Positions 51,482 through 60,806 are shown, counted from the stretch's first letter. The stretch: DNA of 64,000 nt from JAAXGX01 sp965203565 (GCA_965203565.1 OZ241896.1:2170001-2234000); one strand, 5' to 3'. Made by a program: numbers and translations. Notes: generated by a model from the letters alone, not told the origin.

Positions 51482-52282
51482 CGCCGACCGGTCGCGTTCG
51501 GCCAGCCTGCCGGCTTCGTCCGACGCCGCGCCGGGTCGCCGGCGACGCGCTCTGGAGACGGCCAGCCCGATCGGTCCCGACGCCATGTAGGCGTACGCCA
51601 TGACCAGCAGGACGATCTGCGGATGGATGGCGATGGCGGCGATGATCCCCGCGATCACGAGGAGCGTGAGGTAGGAATGCCGCCGGCCCGGCGTCAGGGC
51701 ACTGAAGCTGCGATAGCGGATTCGGCTGACCATCAGGGCCGCCGGCGTCAGCACGACCGCCAGCGCGAACACCGCTTCGGGAACGCCGTCGAGCCCGCTG
51801 GGATAGGCGAACACGGTGGCCGCGAGGACGCTGGCCGCGGGGGGGCTGGGCAGCCCGACGAAGTACCGGCGGTCGCCGCCCTTGCCCTGGATGTTGAAGC
51901 GCGCGAGCCGCATGGCGGTGGCCGTGACGAACAGGAAGCCGACGGCCCAGCCGAGGCGTCCGAGCGATTCCAGCCCCCAGGCGAAGATCAGGACCGCCGG
52001 CGCCACCCCGAACGAGATCGCGTCCGCGAGCGAGTCGAACTCGACGCCGAAGTCGCTCGAGGCGTCCATCAGCCTCGCCACACGCCCGTCGAGCGTGTCG
52101 AGAACCATCGCGAACCCGACGAACGGGGCGGCCGTCACGTAATCCCCGCGCAAGGCGTACACGATGCACGCCCAGCCGCAGAACAGGTTGCCGACCGTGA
52201 ACATGCTCGGCAACAGGTAGACGCCGCGCTGAAAGCGCCGTTCCGGTCTCGGCCGGCGGAAGACGGAAAGAGGTCTGGCCAC
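51476..52282 (-). CDS. pssA: CDP-diacylglycerol-serine O-phosphatidyltransferase
   Basis: A 268-residue integral membrane enzyme of the CDP-alcohol phosphatidyltransferase family. The motif DGRVARLMDASSDFGVEFDSLAD (start and end shown only; about residues 62-84) carries the D-x2-DG-x2-AR-x8-G-x3-D-x3-D catalytic pattern. Reaction: makes phosphatidylserine from CDP-DAG and serine. It has about seven helices; the C-terminus is basic. ATG 52282 lies 16 bases after psd, so the two steps of PE synthesis are co-transcribed. Its end overlaps the kinase stop convergently. Confidence 0.9.
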   Translation of the reverse strand: MARPLSVFRRPRPERRFQRGVYLLPSMFTVGNLFCGWACIVYALRGDYVTAAPFVGFAMVLDTLDGRVARLMDASSDFGVEFDSLADAISFGVAPAVLIFAWGLESLGRLGWAVGFLFVTATAMRLARFNIQGKGGDRRYFVGLPSPPAASVLAATVFAYPSGLDGVPEAVFALAVVLTPAALMVSRIRYRSFSALTPGRRHSYLTLLVIAGIIAAIAIHPQIVLLVMAYAYMASGPIGLAVSRARRRRPGAASDEAGRLAERDRSAS

Positions 52283-52298
52283 GCGCGCCTCGCCGCCG

Positions 52299-52937
52299 TT
52301 ACGACGCCGGCGGCTCGATCACGGCAAGGATCGTTTCGCCGCCCCGGACGACGTCGCCGACCTGCACGCGGAGCGGCGCCGGCGGCGGAACGAAGACGTC
52401 CATGCGCGATCCGAACTTCATGATCCCGAAACGCTGGCCGGCGCCGACCGTCATGCCGGGCGTCAGACGGCACACGACCCGCCGGGCGAGCAGCCCGACG
52501 ACCTGGCGGCACACCACCGTCCGGCCGTGGTGATCGATCCAGATCTCGCACCGTTCGTTCTCCGCGGCCGCCGCGCGGCGGTACGCCGGCAGGAAGCGGC
52601 CGGGACGATGGTCCACGCGCGTCACGGCGCCGCTGACCGGCGTCCGGTTCACGTGCACGTCGAGCGGGGAGAGGAACACGCTCACCTGCCGCCACGCGCC
52701 GGCCGGCGAGACGTCCGGATCGGCGTCGCCGGCGAAGACGACGCGCCCGTCGGCCGGCGACACGATCGCGCCCGGAGCGTCCGCCGGCCGGCGATCGGGA
52801 TCCCTGAAGAAGAACCCGAAGAAGCCGGCGAGGGCGGCGGCCCCGATCGCCGGCAGGGCGAGATCGAACGCCATGAAGACCGCCCCGACCAGCAGCGCGC
52901 CCCCGATGAACGGAACACCGGCGCGGTCTATTCTCAT
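52299..52937 (-). CDS. psd: Phosphatidylserine decarboxylase (short, archaeal-type)
   Basis: A 212-residue pro-enzyme. FGIMKFGSRMDVF near residue 180 includes the Gly-Ser cleavage site that makes the pyruvoyl group (G-S in FGS). A hydrophobic pair of segments at about 8-40 anchors it. This is the short, archaeal-like branch (about 210 residues), as often found beside pssA. Reaction: phosphatidylserine to phosphatidylethanolamine. ATG 52937 overlaps the DUF465 stop by 4 bases. Confidence 0.9.
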   Translation of the reverse strand: MRIDRAGVPFIGGALLVGAVFMAFDLALPAIGAAALAGFFGFFFRDPDRRPADAPGAIVSPADGRVVFAGDADPDVSPAGAWRQVSVFLSPLDVHVNRTPVSGAVTRVDHRPGRFLPAYRRAAAAENERCEIWIDHHGRTVVCRQVVGLLARRVVCRLTPGMTVGAGQRFGIMKFGSRMDVFVPPPAPLRVQVGDVVRGGETILAVIEPPAS

Positions 52938-53179
52938 GCAGTCTCTGCGTCCAGGTCGGCCGAGCCGCGCCGCCGGCGCAGAATAGCTTCCATGCGGTCC
53001 TTCAACTGGAGCTTGCGCTTCTTGAGGGTGGTCTTTTCCAGCTCTTCCTTGCCGGTTCGGTACAACCGGCGCGACAGGTCGCCGAGCCGCGTCTCGAGGT
53101 CGCGGTGCTGCGCGGCGAGTCGACGAAACTCTTCATCCGTCTGCAGAAGATCTTCCCGCAGTTGCTGCGAACCTGTCAT
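52934..53179 (-). CDS. YdcH/DUF465 family small protein
   Basis: An 81-residue coiled-coil protein: FRRLAAQHRDLETRLGDL, then TLKKRKLQLKDRMEAILR, which is the DUF465 consensus (LK..KL.LKD.). Members are small helical, soluble proteins of unknown function that occur widely. Start ATG 53179 follows no obvious strong ribosome-binding site. It is the first gene before psd and pssA. Confidence 0.85.
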   Translation of the reverse strand: MTGSQQLREDLLQTDEEFRRLAAQHRDLETRLGDLSRRLYRTGKEELEKTTLKKRKLQLKDRMEAILRRRRGSADLDAETA

Positions 53180-53310
53180 TCGGCCTCCTCGTGCTGGCGT
53201 GTCGAAACGCGACAGTCGGGCGGGACGAACCCATCGCTTCGGACCGCGGCGACCGTATCACACGATCTCCGGGGTTTCAAGCACCCACGATCCGGCCCGT
53301 GCGCGATCGA

Positions 53311-54084
53311 TCATCCCGGCCGCGCGCCGGCGGCGCGGCGCCGGCCGCGGGCCAGCTCGGCGTCGGGACGGCGGACGTAGACAGGACGTACGGCATGCGG
53401 TCCGGCGGCGTCCCGACTCGGCGCAGCGGCGGCGATCCGCGCGGCGATCGGGGCCAGCGGCGGCACGTCGGACGCCAGCAGACCGATGCCGTCCAGCGAC
53501 CGTTCGAGCGACGGCCGCCACGGTCCCACCGCGTCGCCGACGACGGCGAGGCGCCGGCTGTCGCCGCGCAGCAGCTTGCTCCACCGCCGCAGCACGGCGT
53601 CCGGCGCCGCCGCCGCCGGCGGCGAGAGCTCCACGAGGTCCGGGACGCCGCCGCAGGCGGGCGGCGCGCCGGCGGCGTCCCGAACCTCGTAGAGGGCCGC
53701 GAACACCTCGCCGCGGTGAGCGTTCATCCACACGCCGGCCAGCGCCGGACGCTCGTCGCCGGCCGCCGCCGACACGACTGCGATCGCCACCGCCTCGAGC
53801 GTCGGCGCCGTCACCACCGGCCGCCGGCTGACGAGGGCGAGCGCCTGGATCGTGGCCAGGCCGACGCGCAGTCCCGTGAACGATCCGGGTCCGGAACAGA
53901 CCGCATACCGGTCGACGTCGGCGGCCGCGAGCGCATGCGCGTCGAGCAGCGCCTTGACGTCTCCGGGCAGGCGCGCGCCGTGCGTCCGTGACGGATCGCC
54001 GACCCGGCACGCCAGCACCGTCTCGCCGTCGGCCAGGGCGACGCTGCCCGCCGCCGTGGAGGTGTCGAGCGCGAGAACCAGCAT
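53311..54084 (-). CDS. tsaB: tRNA threonylcarbamoyladenosine biosynthesis protein TsaB
   Basis: A 257-residue ASKHA-fold protein. MLVLALDTSTAAGSVAL, SGPGSFTGLRVG (about 65-76) and later MNAHRGEVFAA match TsaB/YeaZ. With TsaD, TsaE and TsaC (not in the window) it makes t6A37 in ANN-reading tRNAs. The ATG 54084 was chosen because the family begins exactly here; an in-frame start at 54114 adds 10 residues. It is divergent from the methyltransferase gene. Confidence 0.93.
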   Translation of the reverse strand: MLVLALDTSTAAGSVALADGETVLACRVGDPSRTHGARLPGDVKALLDAHALAAADVDRYAVCSGPGSFTGLRVGLATIQALALVSRRPVVTAPTLEAVAIAVVSAAAGDERPALAGVWMNAHRGEVFAALYEVRDAAGAPPACGGVPDLVELSPPAAAAPDAVLRRWSKLLRGDSRRLAVVGDAVGPWRPSLERSLDGIGLLASDVPPLAPIAARIAAAAPSRDAAGPHAVRPVYVRRPDAELARGRRRAAGARPG

Positions 54085-54143
54085 CCCGGCATAGAATAGC
54101 AACCCGCGGCGCATCGGGGCGTCTCGACCCCGGCCGGGAAACG

Positions 54144-54797
54144 ATGAAGAAGGTGCTGCACGTGGGCTGCGGCCAGAAGACGATCGAGTCGATGGGAAGC
54201 GGCTTCCACGACGGCTCCTGGCAGGAAGTGCGGTTCGACGTCGACGAGCGCGTCCGGCCCGACGTCGTCGGCTCCATCGTGAAGATGGAGGCGGTGCCGG
54301 ACGGCTCGATGGATGCGATATGGTCTTCGCACAACCTCGAGCACGTGTTCCACCATGAGGCGCCGCACGTTCTGCGCGAGTTCAGGCGCGTCCTCAAGGA
54401 CAGCGGTTTCTGCGTGATCACCTGCCCGGACATCGAGAACGTATGCGCCCGGGTGGCCGCCGGGTCGCTGACGGAGGAGCTCTACCGGACGCCGGCCGGC
54501 CCGATGACGGCTCTCGACGTCCTGTACGGCCATCTCGCGTCGGTCGCCCGCGGCGAAGTCCACATGGCCCACAAGACCGGTTTCGGCCTGCGCCTGCTGG
54601 GCGCCAGATTGCAGCAAGCCGGGTTCCCCCGGTACTTCGGCAGGCGCCGGCGGTGGTTCATCGATCTCTGGTTCATCGCCTTCAACCACCGGATCTCCAG
54701 GTCCGCGGCCCGGGAGAGCTTCCAGCGCTACACGGACATCCCGCCCGATGGACCCGAGCAGCCGGCGCCGGCCGTCGAACCGACGCGGCCGGGCTAG
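54144..54797 (+). CDS. SAM-dependent methyltransferase (Methyltransf_11-like)
   Basis: A 217-residue protein. Motif I is weakly represented as LHVGCGQKTIESMG (residues 4-17), and the acceptor segment DAIWSSHNLEHVFHHEAPHVLREFRRVLKDSG (only its ends matter) fits class I methyltransferases. The substrate is not evident; such proteins act on sugars or lipids in polysaccharide loci, but no such locus is near. ATG 54144 lies 59 bases from tsaB. The C-terminus (last 25) is Pro-rich. Confidence 0.75.
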   Translation: MKKVLHVGCGQKTIESMGSGFHDGSWQEVRFDVDERVRPDVVGSIVKMEAVPDGSMDAIWSSHNLEHVFHHEAPHVLREFRRVLKDSGFCVITCPDIENVCARVAAGSLTEELYRTPAGPMTALDVLYGHLASVARGEVHMAHKTGFGLRLLGARLQQAGFPRYFGRRRRWFIDLWFIAFNHRISRSAARESFQRYTDIPPDGPEQPAPAVEPTRPG

Positions 54798-54841
54798 CTG
54801 GGCTACTGTTCTCCAACCCGGTGGACCGAAGCGGAGGTGTG

Positions 54842-56014
54842 ATGCGGACAAGGACAAGAAGGACAAGATGGATGCGAGCGACCCTGACGGCGATGCTGAT
54901 GGGCGGCGCGGCGGCGTTCGGGGCGGCCTGCGGCGCGCCGGAGACGCCGCCCGAGGAATCGCCCATGTTCGAGTACGACCCGTCGTGGCCGAAGCCGCTG
55001 CCGAACGACTGGGCGCTCGGCGACGTCTGGGGGGTGGCGGTCGACTCGCAGGACAACCCGTGGATCGTCCACGCGAACAGCAACCGGATCCAGGCCCTGC
55101 TCGCGGCGGAAGGGAAGACGCTGGCGCCGCCGGTCATCCAGTTCGACCGGGAGGGCGGCGTCCTGCAGGCGTGGGGCGGTCCGGGCGAGGGGTACGACTG
55201 GATGGTCGACACGTTCGCAGCCGAGCACGGAATGTTCATCGACCACGAGGACAACGTGTGGGTGATCGGGGGCGGCACCCGCGCGGCCGGCGGCGTCGTC
55301 CTCAAGTTCACCGCCGGCGGCGACTTCCTGCTCCAGATCGGCGAGAACGGCAAGACGAACGGCAGCCACGACCGGCGGCTGCTCGGCGGGCCGACCACCG
55401 CCGCCGTCCATCCGGACACCGGCGAGGTGTTCGTCGCCGACGGCTACGCCAACCAGCGCGTCATCGTGTTCGACGCGGTCACCGGCGAGTACAAGCGCCA
55501 CTGGGGGGCGTACGGGCGGCCGCCCGACGACGGCCCCGCCGAGCCGCTGACGCCGGAAGGCCCGCCGCCCGAGCGCTGGAACCCGACCCACTGCGTCCGC
55601 GTGGCCCATGACGGCCTGGTCTACGTCTGCGACCGCGGCCACAACCGCGTCCAGGTGTTCGAGACCGACGGGACGTACGTCGAGGAGGTGTTCCTCGAGC
55701 GGGAAATCCCCGCGCCGTGGGCGTTCGACCTCGAACTCAACCGGTACGTGCGCCGCGGCAATCCGGGACCGGGCGTGGGGTCCGCCTCGATGGTCGCGTT
55801 CTCGCACGACCCGGCCCAGCGGCTCCTCTACGTCGGGTCGGCCACCAGCTACCGGAAGGTCTACGTCCTCGACCGGTCGACGCTGGAGCAGGTGGCCGAA
55901 GTCGACACCCGAGGGGGCAACCACGAGATGGCGGTCGACTCGGCGGGCGACCTCTACACGGTCGACGGCTATTCCCGGTGGCCGGAGCGGTACCTCCTGA
56001 CGTCGGAGCCGTAG
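54842..56014 (+). CDS. NHL-repeat lipoprotein
   Basis: A 390-residue lipoprotein. FGAAC gives the lipid-accepting Cys30; the mature part carries six NHL-type blades such as GVAVDSQDNPWIVHANSNR, GMFIDHEDNVWVIG, HPDTGEVFVADGYANQRVIVFD, VCDRGHNRVQVF and EMAVDSAGDLYTVDGYSRWP. Similar secreted NHL proteins occur near quinoprotein dehydrogenases in Acidobacteriota. GGAGG is 5-9 bases before ATG 54842. It forms a likely operon with the PQQ dehydrogenase 12 bases downstream. Confidence 0.85.
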   Translation: MRTRTRRTRWMRATLTAMLMGGAAAFGAACGAPETPPEESPMFEYDPSWPKPLPNDWALGDVWGVAVDSQDNPWIVHANSNRIQALLAAEGKTLAPPVIQFDREGGVLQAWGGPGEGYDWMVDTFAAEHGMFIDHEDNVWVIGGGTRAAGGVVLKFTAGGDFLLQIGENGKTNGSHDRRLLGGPTTAAVHPDTGEVFVADGYANQRVIVFDAVTGEYKRHWGAYGRPPDDGPAEPLTPEGPPPERWNPTHCVRVAHDGLVYVCDRGHNRVQVFETDGTYVEEVFLEREIPAPWAFDLELNRYVRRGNPGPGVGSASMVAFSHDPAQRLLYVGSATSYRKVYVLDRSTLEQVAEVDTRGGNHEMAVDSAGDLYTVDGYSRWPERYLLTSEP

Positions 56015-56026
56015 TAGACTCTCGGC

Positions 56027-57754
56027 ATGACTGGCCCGACGTTCTCGCGCCTCCTCGCCGGCCTGCTGCTGGCCGGGTTCGCCGCGGACGCCCCGGCGCA
56101 GGTCCGGGAGTTCGAGCCGGTCACCGACGCCGAGCTCCTCGACCCCGACCCGGCCGACTGGCTCAACTGGCGCCGGACGATAGACGGCCAGGGGTACAGC
56201 CCGCTCGACCAGATCGACCGCGGCAACGTCGGCGACCTGCAGCTCGTCTGGTCGTGGGAGACGCCGGCTGGAACCGACGAGGTGACGCCGCTCGTCCGCG
56301 GCGGCGTGATGTACGTCCCGAGCCGCAGCGGCGTCGTGGCGCTCGACGCCGCCACTGGCGACCAGATCTGGGCGCACCTGCGCACCGGGCGGCCGATGCC
56401 CTCCAGCCCGGATCTCCCCCTGAACCAGCAGCCCGGACTCGCGCGGCGGAACGTCGCCCTCTACGGCGACAGGATCTTCGCCGGCACGAGCGAGGCGCAG
56501 CTCGTCGCCCTCGACGCCCGGACCGGCGAGGTGGTCTGGGAGCGCCAGGTCGCCGACCACGACCTCGGCTACCAGTACACGAGCGGCCCGATCGTGGTGA
56601 AGGGGATGGTGGTCGCCGGGATGACCGGGTGCGAGTACTACAAGAACGACGTCTGCTTCATCTCGGCCCACGATCCCGAAACCGGCGCGGAGCTGTGGCG
56701 GACCTCCACGGTGGCCCGTCCCGGTGAGCCGGGCGGCGACACCTGGGGCGACCTGACGCTGACGTTCCGCGCCGGCGCCGACGCCTGGATCCCGGGCAGC
56801 TACGACCCGGACGCCGACCTGATCTACTGGTCCACCGCCCAGCCGAAGCCGTGGGCCAGCGCGCAGCGCGGCACCGAGGGGGCGGCGCTCTACAGCAACT
56901 CGACGCTGGCGCTCGTCCCCGAGACCGGCGAGATCCGGTGGTACTACCAGCACATCCCGGCCGAGACGCACGACCTCGACGAGGTGTTCGAGGTGGTGAT
57001 CGTCGACCGGGACGGCGGGCGGTCGCTGTTCAAGATGGGGAAGATCGGCGTCCTGTGGGAGCTCGACCCGAAGACCGGCGAATACCGCGCCGCCCACGAC
57101 CTCGGCTACCAGGACATCGTCGACCTGCATCCGACGACCGGCCAGGGGATCCTGCGCCGGGAGCGCATCCCGCAGCTCGACGTTCCGGTCGACTACTGCC
57201 CCGGTCCGGGCGGCCTCAAGAACCTGTGGGCGATGGCGTACCACCCGGAGACCGAGGCGTTCTACATCCCGCTGATGCCCGGCTGCGCCCACTCCACCTT
57301 CAAGCCGATGCCGGAGCCGGCGGAGATCGGCGGCGGCGGGGTCGGCCCGGCCGACCGGCGGTTCACGGCCCATCCGCAAAGCCCGGAGCACCTCGGCATC
57401 TTCGTCGCGATGGACAGCCGGACCGGCGAGGTGCTGTGGCGGCGGCCGAGCCGCCTGCAGTACGGCACGGCGGCGCTCACGACCGGCGGCGGGCTGGTGT
57501 TCGTCGGCAACCTCGACCGCCACGTGTACGCCCTCGACGCGCGCACCGGCGACGCGCTGTGGCGGACGCGCACGCCGACGGCGACCGACGGCTTCCCGAT
57601 CACGTACGCCGTGGACGGACGCCAGTACCTCGCCGTGCCGTCCGGACCGGGCTGGTTCCTGGCGTGGCGCAACGCCGAACTCGTGTTTCCGGACGTGCAG
57701 CGGCCCCGGACGCGCGGCTCGGTGATGCACGTCTTCGCGCTCCCCGATCGTTGA
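56027..57754 (+). CDS. PQQ-dependent dehydrogenase-like quinoprotein
   Basis: A 575-residue exported protein with a signal sequence (about 1-25, ending DAPAQ) and an eight-bladed quinoprotein propeller: DWLNWRRTIDGQGYSPLDQI at the N-terminus, and repeating W-blades (GEVVWERQ, GEIRWYYQHIP, GEVLWRRP). The segment GMTGCEYYKNDVCFISAHDPETG is distinctive; there is no vicinal Cys pair of methanol dehydrogenases and no C-terminal haem domain. It likely oxidises an alcohol or sugar in the periplasm, passing electrons to an external cytochrome. Substrate unknown. Confidence 0.82.
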   Translation: MTGPTFSRLLAGLLLAGFAADAPAQVREFEPVTDAELLDPDPADWLNWRRTIDGQGYSPLDQIDRGNVGDLQLVWSWETPAGTDEVTPLVRGGVMYVPSRSGVVALDAATGDQIWAHLRTGRPMPSSPDLPLNQQPGLARRNVALYGDRIFAGTSEAQLVALDARTGEVVWERQVADHDLGYQYTSGPIVVKGMVVAGMTGCEYYKNDVCFISAHDPETGAELWRTSTVARPGEPGGDTWGDLTLTFRAGADAWIPGSYDPDADLIYWSTAQPKPWASAQRGTEGAALYSNSTLALVPETGEIRWYYQHIPAETHDLDEVFEVVIVDRDGGRSLFKMGKIGVLWELDPKTGEYRAAHDLGYQDIVDLHPTTGQGILRRERIPQLDVPVDYCPGPGGLKNLWAMAYHPETEAFYIPLMPGCAHSTFKPMPEPAEIGGGGVGPADRRFTAHPQSPEHLGIFVAMDSRTGEVLWRRPSRLQYGTAALTTGGGLVFVGNLDRHVYALDARTGDALWRTRTPTATDGFPITYAVDGRQYLAVPSGPGWFLAWRNAELVFPDVQRPRTRGSVMHVFALPDR

Positions 57755-57777
57755 GCCGGAAAAGCAGGAGGCATCAG

Positions 57778-58707
57778 ATGAGATTCCGCCGTTCCGCTTC
57801 CGTCGCCGCATCGGCCGCAGCCGCCGCGTTGCTCACGGCCTCGACGCCCGCCGCCGGCCAAGGCGCGCGGACGCCGTGGGGCGACCCCGACCTGCAAGGC
57901 CTCTGGAAGATGACGCACGGCACGCCGCTCGAGCGGCCCGAGGGCGTCACGGCGCGGGTCCTGACCGAAGAGGAAGCGGCGGCGCGCCGCGCCGAGCGGT
58001 CGAGCCGGTTCTTCACCGCCCGCGACGGCGACCCCGGCTTCTACAACGAGTTCTGGTTCGAGTGGGGCAAGGAGGACACCCGCACGGCGATGATCGACGA
58101 CCCGGCGGACGGACGGATCCCGATGAAGCCGGGCGTGCGGGAGCGGGAGGCGGAGCTGCGGGCGGCGCGGCGCGCGCAGGCCGAGGCTCCGCGCACCTGG
58201 CTCGACATGTCGGTGTACGACCGGTGCATCACCCGCTGGGGCCTGCCGGCGCTCCCGACCAACTACAACAACAACTGGAACGTCCTCCAGACCCCCGACC
58301 ACGTGGTCATCCATCAGGAGATGATCCACGACGCGCGCGTCATCCCGCTCGACGGACGTCCCCACGTCGACGACGGCATCCGGCAGTGGCTCGGCGATTC
58401 GCGCGCCCGGTGGGAAGGCGACGCCCTGGTGATCGAGACGACCAATTTCAGCGACAAGACGAACTTCAACGGCTCGCGCGGCGGCCTGCGCCTGGTCGAG
58501 CGGATCAGGCGGGTCGACGCCGACAACCTCGACTGGCGGTGGACGCTGGAGGATCCGTCCGTCTGGACCCGTCCGTGGACCGGCTCCCTCCCGCTGACCC
58601 GCACCGAGGGTCCGCTCTTCGAGTACGCCTGCCACGAAGGGAACTACGGGCTGTACAACATCCTCGCCGGCGCGCGCGCCGAGGAGGCCCGGGTGGCGGC
58701 GAAGTAA
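57778..58707 (+). CDS. Secreted protein of the DPDLQGLW family (function unknown)
   Basis: A 309-residue protein with a clear signal sequence (about 1-27) and the conserved opening TPWGDPDLQGLWKM. Conserved stretches QTPDHVVIHQEMIHDARVIPLDG and ARWEGDALVIETTNFSDKTNF are shared by many paralogous Acidobacteriota proteins of unknown role. It is 23 bases after the PQQ dehydrogenase, so it belongs to the same transcription unit. It meets MBL gene 58708 end-to-end with no gap. Confidence 0.8.
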   Translation: MRFRRSASVAASAAAAALLTASTPAAGQGARTPWGDPDLQGLWKMTHGTPLERPEGVTARVLTEEEAAARRAERSSRFFTARDGDPGFYNEFWFEWGKEDTRTAMIDDPADGRIPMKPGVREREAELRAARRAQAEAPRTWLDMSVYDRCITRWGLPALPTNYNNNWNVLQTPDHVVIHQEMIHDARVIPLDGRPHVDDGIRQWLGDSRARWEGDALVIETTNFSDKTNFNGSRGGLRLVERIRRVDADNLDWRWTLEDPSVWTRPWTGSLPLTRTEGPLFEYACHEGNYGLYNILAGARAEEARVAAK

Positions 58708-59610
58708 CTACTGCAGCTCGTCGTAGATCGTCTGGAACGCCGCTGCGATCCGGTCGGACCGGTAGTCCGGGTAGCGCATCGTCAGATCGAACGCGGCGGC
58801 GGCCTGCTCCGCCGTCCGGCCGGCGCGCATCCCCTCGCGCGCCGCCGCCAGCAGATCGGCGTTGAACCGCTGGTACCGCTCGAAGTCGGTCCACGAGGTC
58901 ATCGGGATGTGGCCGGGGATGACGGTGTCGACGCCCGGAATCCCCGCCACCGCCTTCGCCAGCGTCTCGGAGAACGCCACGCCGCTCCCGCCGTTGCTCC
59001 GGTCGAGGTACGGCGCGTCCTTCCACGCGAACATGTCGCCGGCGTGCATCACGCGGAGCGCGGGGAAGACGATGAACGTGTCGCCGTTCGTGTGGCCGGG
59101 GCCGAAGTGGTAGAGGTCGATCCGGCCGTCGCCCGACCCGATCGTCAGCCGGTCCCGGTACGTCTGCTTCGGAAGGAACCGGGCGCCGTCGCCCTGGAAG
59201 CCGTCCATCCCCTCCATGTTCGCCTTCGTGTTCTCGTGCGCCACGATGTTGACGCTCCGGGGGAAGTGGTCGTTGCTGCCGACGTGGTCGCCGTGCGTGT
59301 GCGTGTTGATGATCGCGACGACCGGCTTGTCGGTGACGGTCCGGATCCGCTCCAGGATGGTCGGCCCCCACCCCGGCAGCTTGGTGTCGACTATCGTCAC
59401 CCCCTCGTCGGCCACGAAGACGCCGACGTTGCCGCCGCTGAACGCCGGCCGGTTCCACGGCCCGTCGCCGGCGACGTAGTACAGGTTGTCGCGGACCTGC
59501 ACCATGCCGGCCGCGTCGAGTTGCGCCTGCGACGGCCCCTGCGCCGCCCCGGCCGCCAGCGCGACGGCGACCCCCGCCATCAGAATGCCCGGCACGACTG
59601 CTCGCCTCAT
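58708..59610 (-). CDS. Secreted metallo-beta-lactamase-fold hydrolase
   Basis: A 300-residue protein with a signal sequence (about 1-22) and the metal-binding motif HTHTHGDH (His104, His106, Asp108, His109), plus HFGPGHTNGD and PGHIPMTSW. The substrate is unclear: the fold covers lactamases, lipases and thioesters. It follows hupE-like with the TGATG overlap at 59610, so it is co-transcribed. The second MBL protein at 60825 has a variant motif. Confidence 0.85.
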   Translation of the reverse strand: MRRAVVPGILMAGVAVALAAGAAQGPSQAQLDAAGMVQVRDNLYYVAGDGPWNRPAFSGGNVGVFVADEGVTIVDTKLPGWGPTILERIRTVTDKPVVAIINTHTHGDHVGSNDHFPRSVNIVAHENTKANMEGMDGFQGDGARFLPKQTYRDRLTIGSGDGRIDLYHFGPGHTNGDTFIVFPALRVMHAGDMFAWKDAPYLDRSNGGSGVAFSETLAKAVAGIPGVDTVIPGHIPMTSWTDFERYQRFNADLLAAAREGMRAGRTAEQAAAAFDLTMRYPDYRSDRIAAAFQTIYDELQ

Positions 59611-60704
59611 CAGATCCCTCCTGGAAAGAACACCCGCTCCACGAACCAGAACGCGCCCGCCGCGATGACCACGACGGAGCCCCCCACGGCCAGCCGCCGG
59701 CCCGCCGTCTCGCTCCACCCGCGCAGCGCCGCCAGCAGCCAGGCCGCGACGACCACGATGGCGATCTGCCCCAGCTCCACTCCGACGTTGAACGACAGCA
59801 GCGACCACGCCACGTCGCGCGGCGGCAGCTCCATCGCCCGGAGCACCGAGGCGAAGCCGAACCCGTGGATCAACCCGAATCCCAAAGCGATCCAGGCCCG
59901 CACGTCGCGCCCGTCGCCGACCAGCAGATTGTCGGCCCCCACGCAGACGATGCTCAGCGCGATGGCCGGCTCCACCAGGTGCGCCGGCGGGTTCACCAAG
60001 TTGAGCACGGCGGCCGACAGCGTGATGCTGTGCGCCAGGGTGAACGCCGTCACCAGCACCAGCAGCTGCCGGACCGCGCCGCCGAGCAGCAGCAGGCCGA
60101 CGAGAAACAGCACGTGGTCGGGGCCGATCAGGATGTGGTGGACCCCCTGTGGCACGAACTTCCGGATCACCGCGCCCGTGCCCTGCCACGTGCCGGTGAA
60201 ATATTCCGTCCGCGGCCGACCGGCGTCGAGGATCGCCTGGGTCCTCAGCTCGCCGTCCTCGTACACGTTGAGGAACGTCTGGTGCCGGGGGTCGTACGGA
60301 AACAGGCCGGCGGCCACCGTCAGGCTGCCCGGCACGGCGTCGAGCGCGTACGAGAAATGGAGCTTCAGCGACCGCCGGTCGCGCAGCGCCTCCGGCTCCG
60401 CCCAGACCGGGGTCAGCCGAACGCCGGCGGCGGCCACCTCCAGCCGCGGCCCGAGGACGGCGCCGATCGCGTCCGCATGCCGCCCGGCCACGCCCGGGAC
60501 GAGCAGGCGCTCCGGCTCGTCGATGCCGAGCTCGTGGGCGAGGTCGATCACGTGGGCGACGAGCGATGCTTCGACCGCGGCCGCGCCGGTGTCGATCCGC
60601 AGGTCGAGATAGCTGAACGGGACCGGATGCGCGTCGGCCGCCCGGACGGCGGCCAGCCCCAGCGCGGCGGGCAGCAGCGCGAGTCCCCAGACACGCCGGC
60701 GCAC
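59610..60704 (-). CDS. HupE/UreJ-type membrane protein
   Basis: A 364-residue membrane protein. I place the start at GTG 60704 (VRRRVWGLALLPAALG), with GAAGAGG upstream. The longer frame to 60815 reads through the mobile repeat. After a signal/anchor and a periplasmic domain (about 25-170), a cluster of six helices carries PQGVHHILIGPDHVLFLVGL and HGFGFASVLR, typical of HupE/UreJ_2. Those with known role carry nickel or hydrogenase helper functions, but no nickel enzyme lies in this window. Confidence 0.8.
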   Translation of the reverse strand: MRRRVWGLALLPAALGLAAVRAADAHPVPFSYLDLRIDTGAAAVEASLVAHVIDLAHELGIDEPERLLVPGVAGRHADAIGAVLGPRLEVAAAGVRLTPVWAEPEALRDRRSLKLHFSYALDAVPGSLTVAAGLFPYDPRHQTFLNVYEDGELRTQAILDAGRPRTEYFTGTWQGTGAVIRKFVPQGVHHILIGPDHVLFLVGLLLLGGAVRQLLVLVTAFTLAHSITLSAAVLNLVNPPAHLVEPAIALSIVCVGADNLLVGDGRDVRAWIALGFGLIHGFGFASVLRAMELPPRDVAWSLLSFNVGVELGQIAIVVVAAWLLAALRGWSETAGRRLAVGGSVVVIAAGAFWFVERVFFPGGI

Positions 60705-60752
60705 ATCGATCCTCTTCGGCCGGCGGACAACGCAGCGCGGCCGGAAGGCGGC

Positions 60753-60806
60753 GTCAGGCGGGCGCCTCGCCGCTCTCGGCGCCCCGCGGGGTTCCACCAC
60801 GGGCTG
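60753..60806. repeat. Half copy C of the MITE-like repeat
   Basis: GTCAGGCGGGCGCCTCGCCG and on to CCACGGGCTG matches the right arm of copy A (about 94%). The left arm is absent, so it is a truncated element. It lies in the gap between the HupE-like start and the MBL gene 60825-61790, on the same orientation as the others. Confidence 0.85.
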
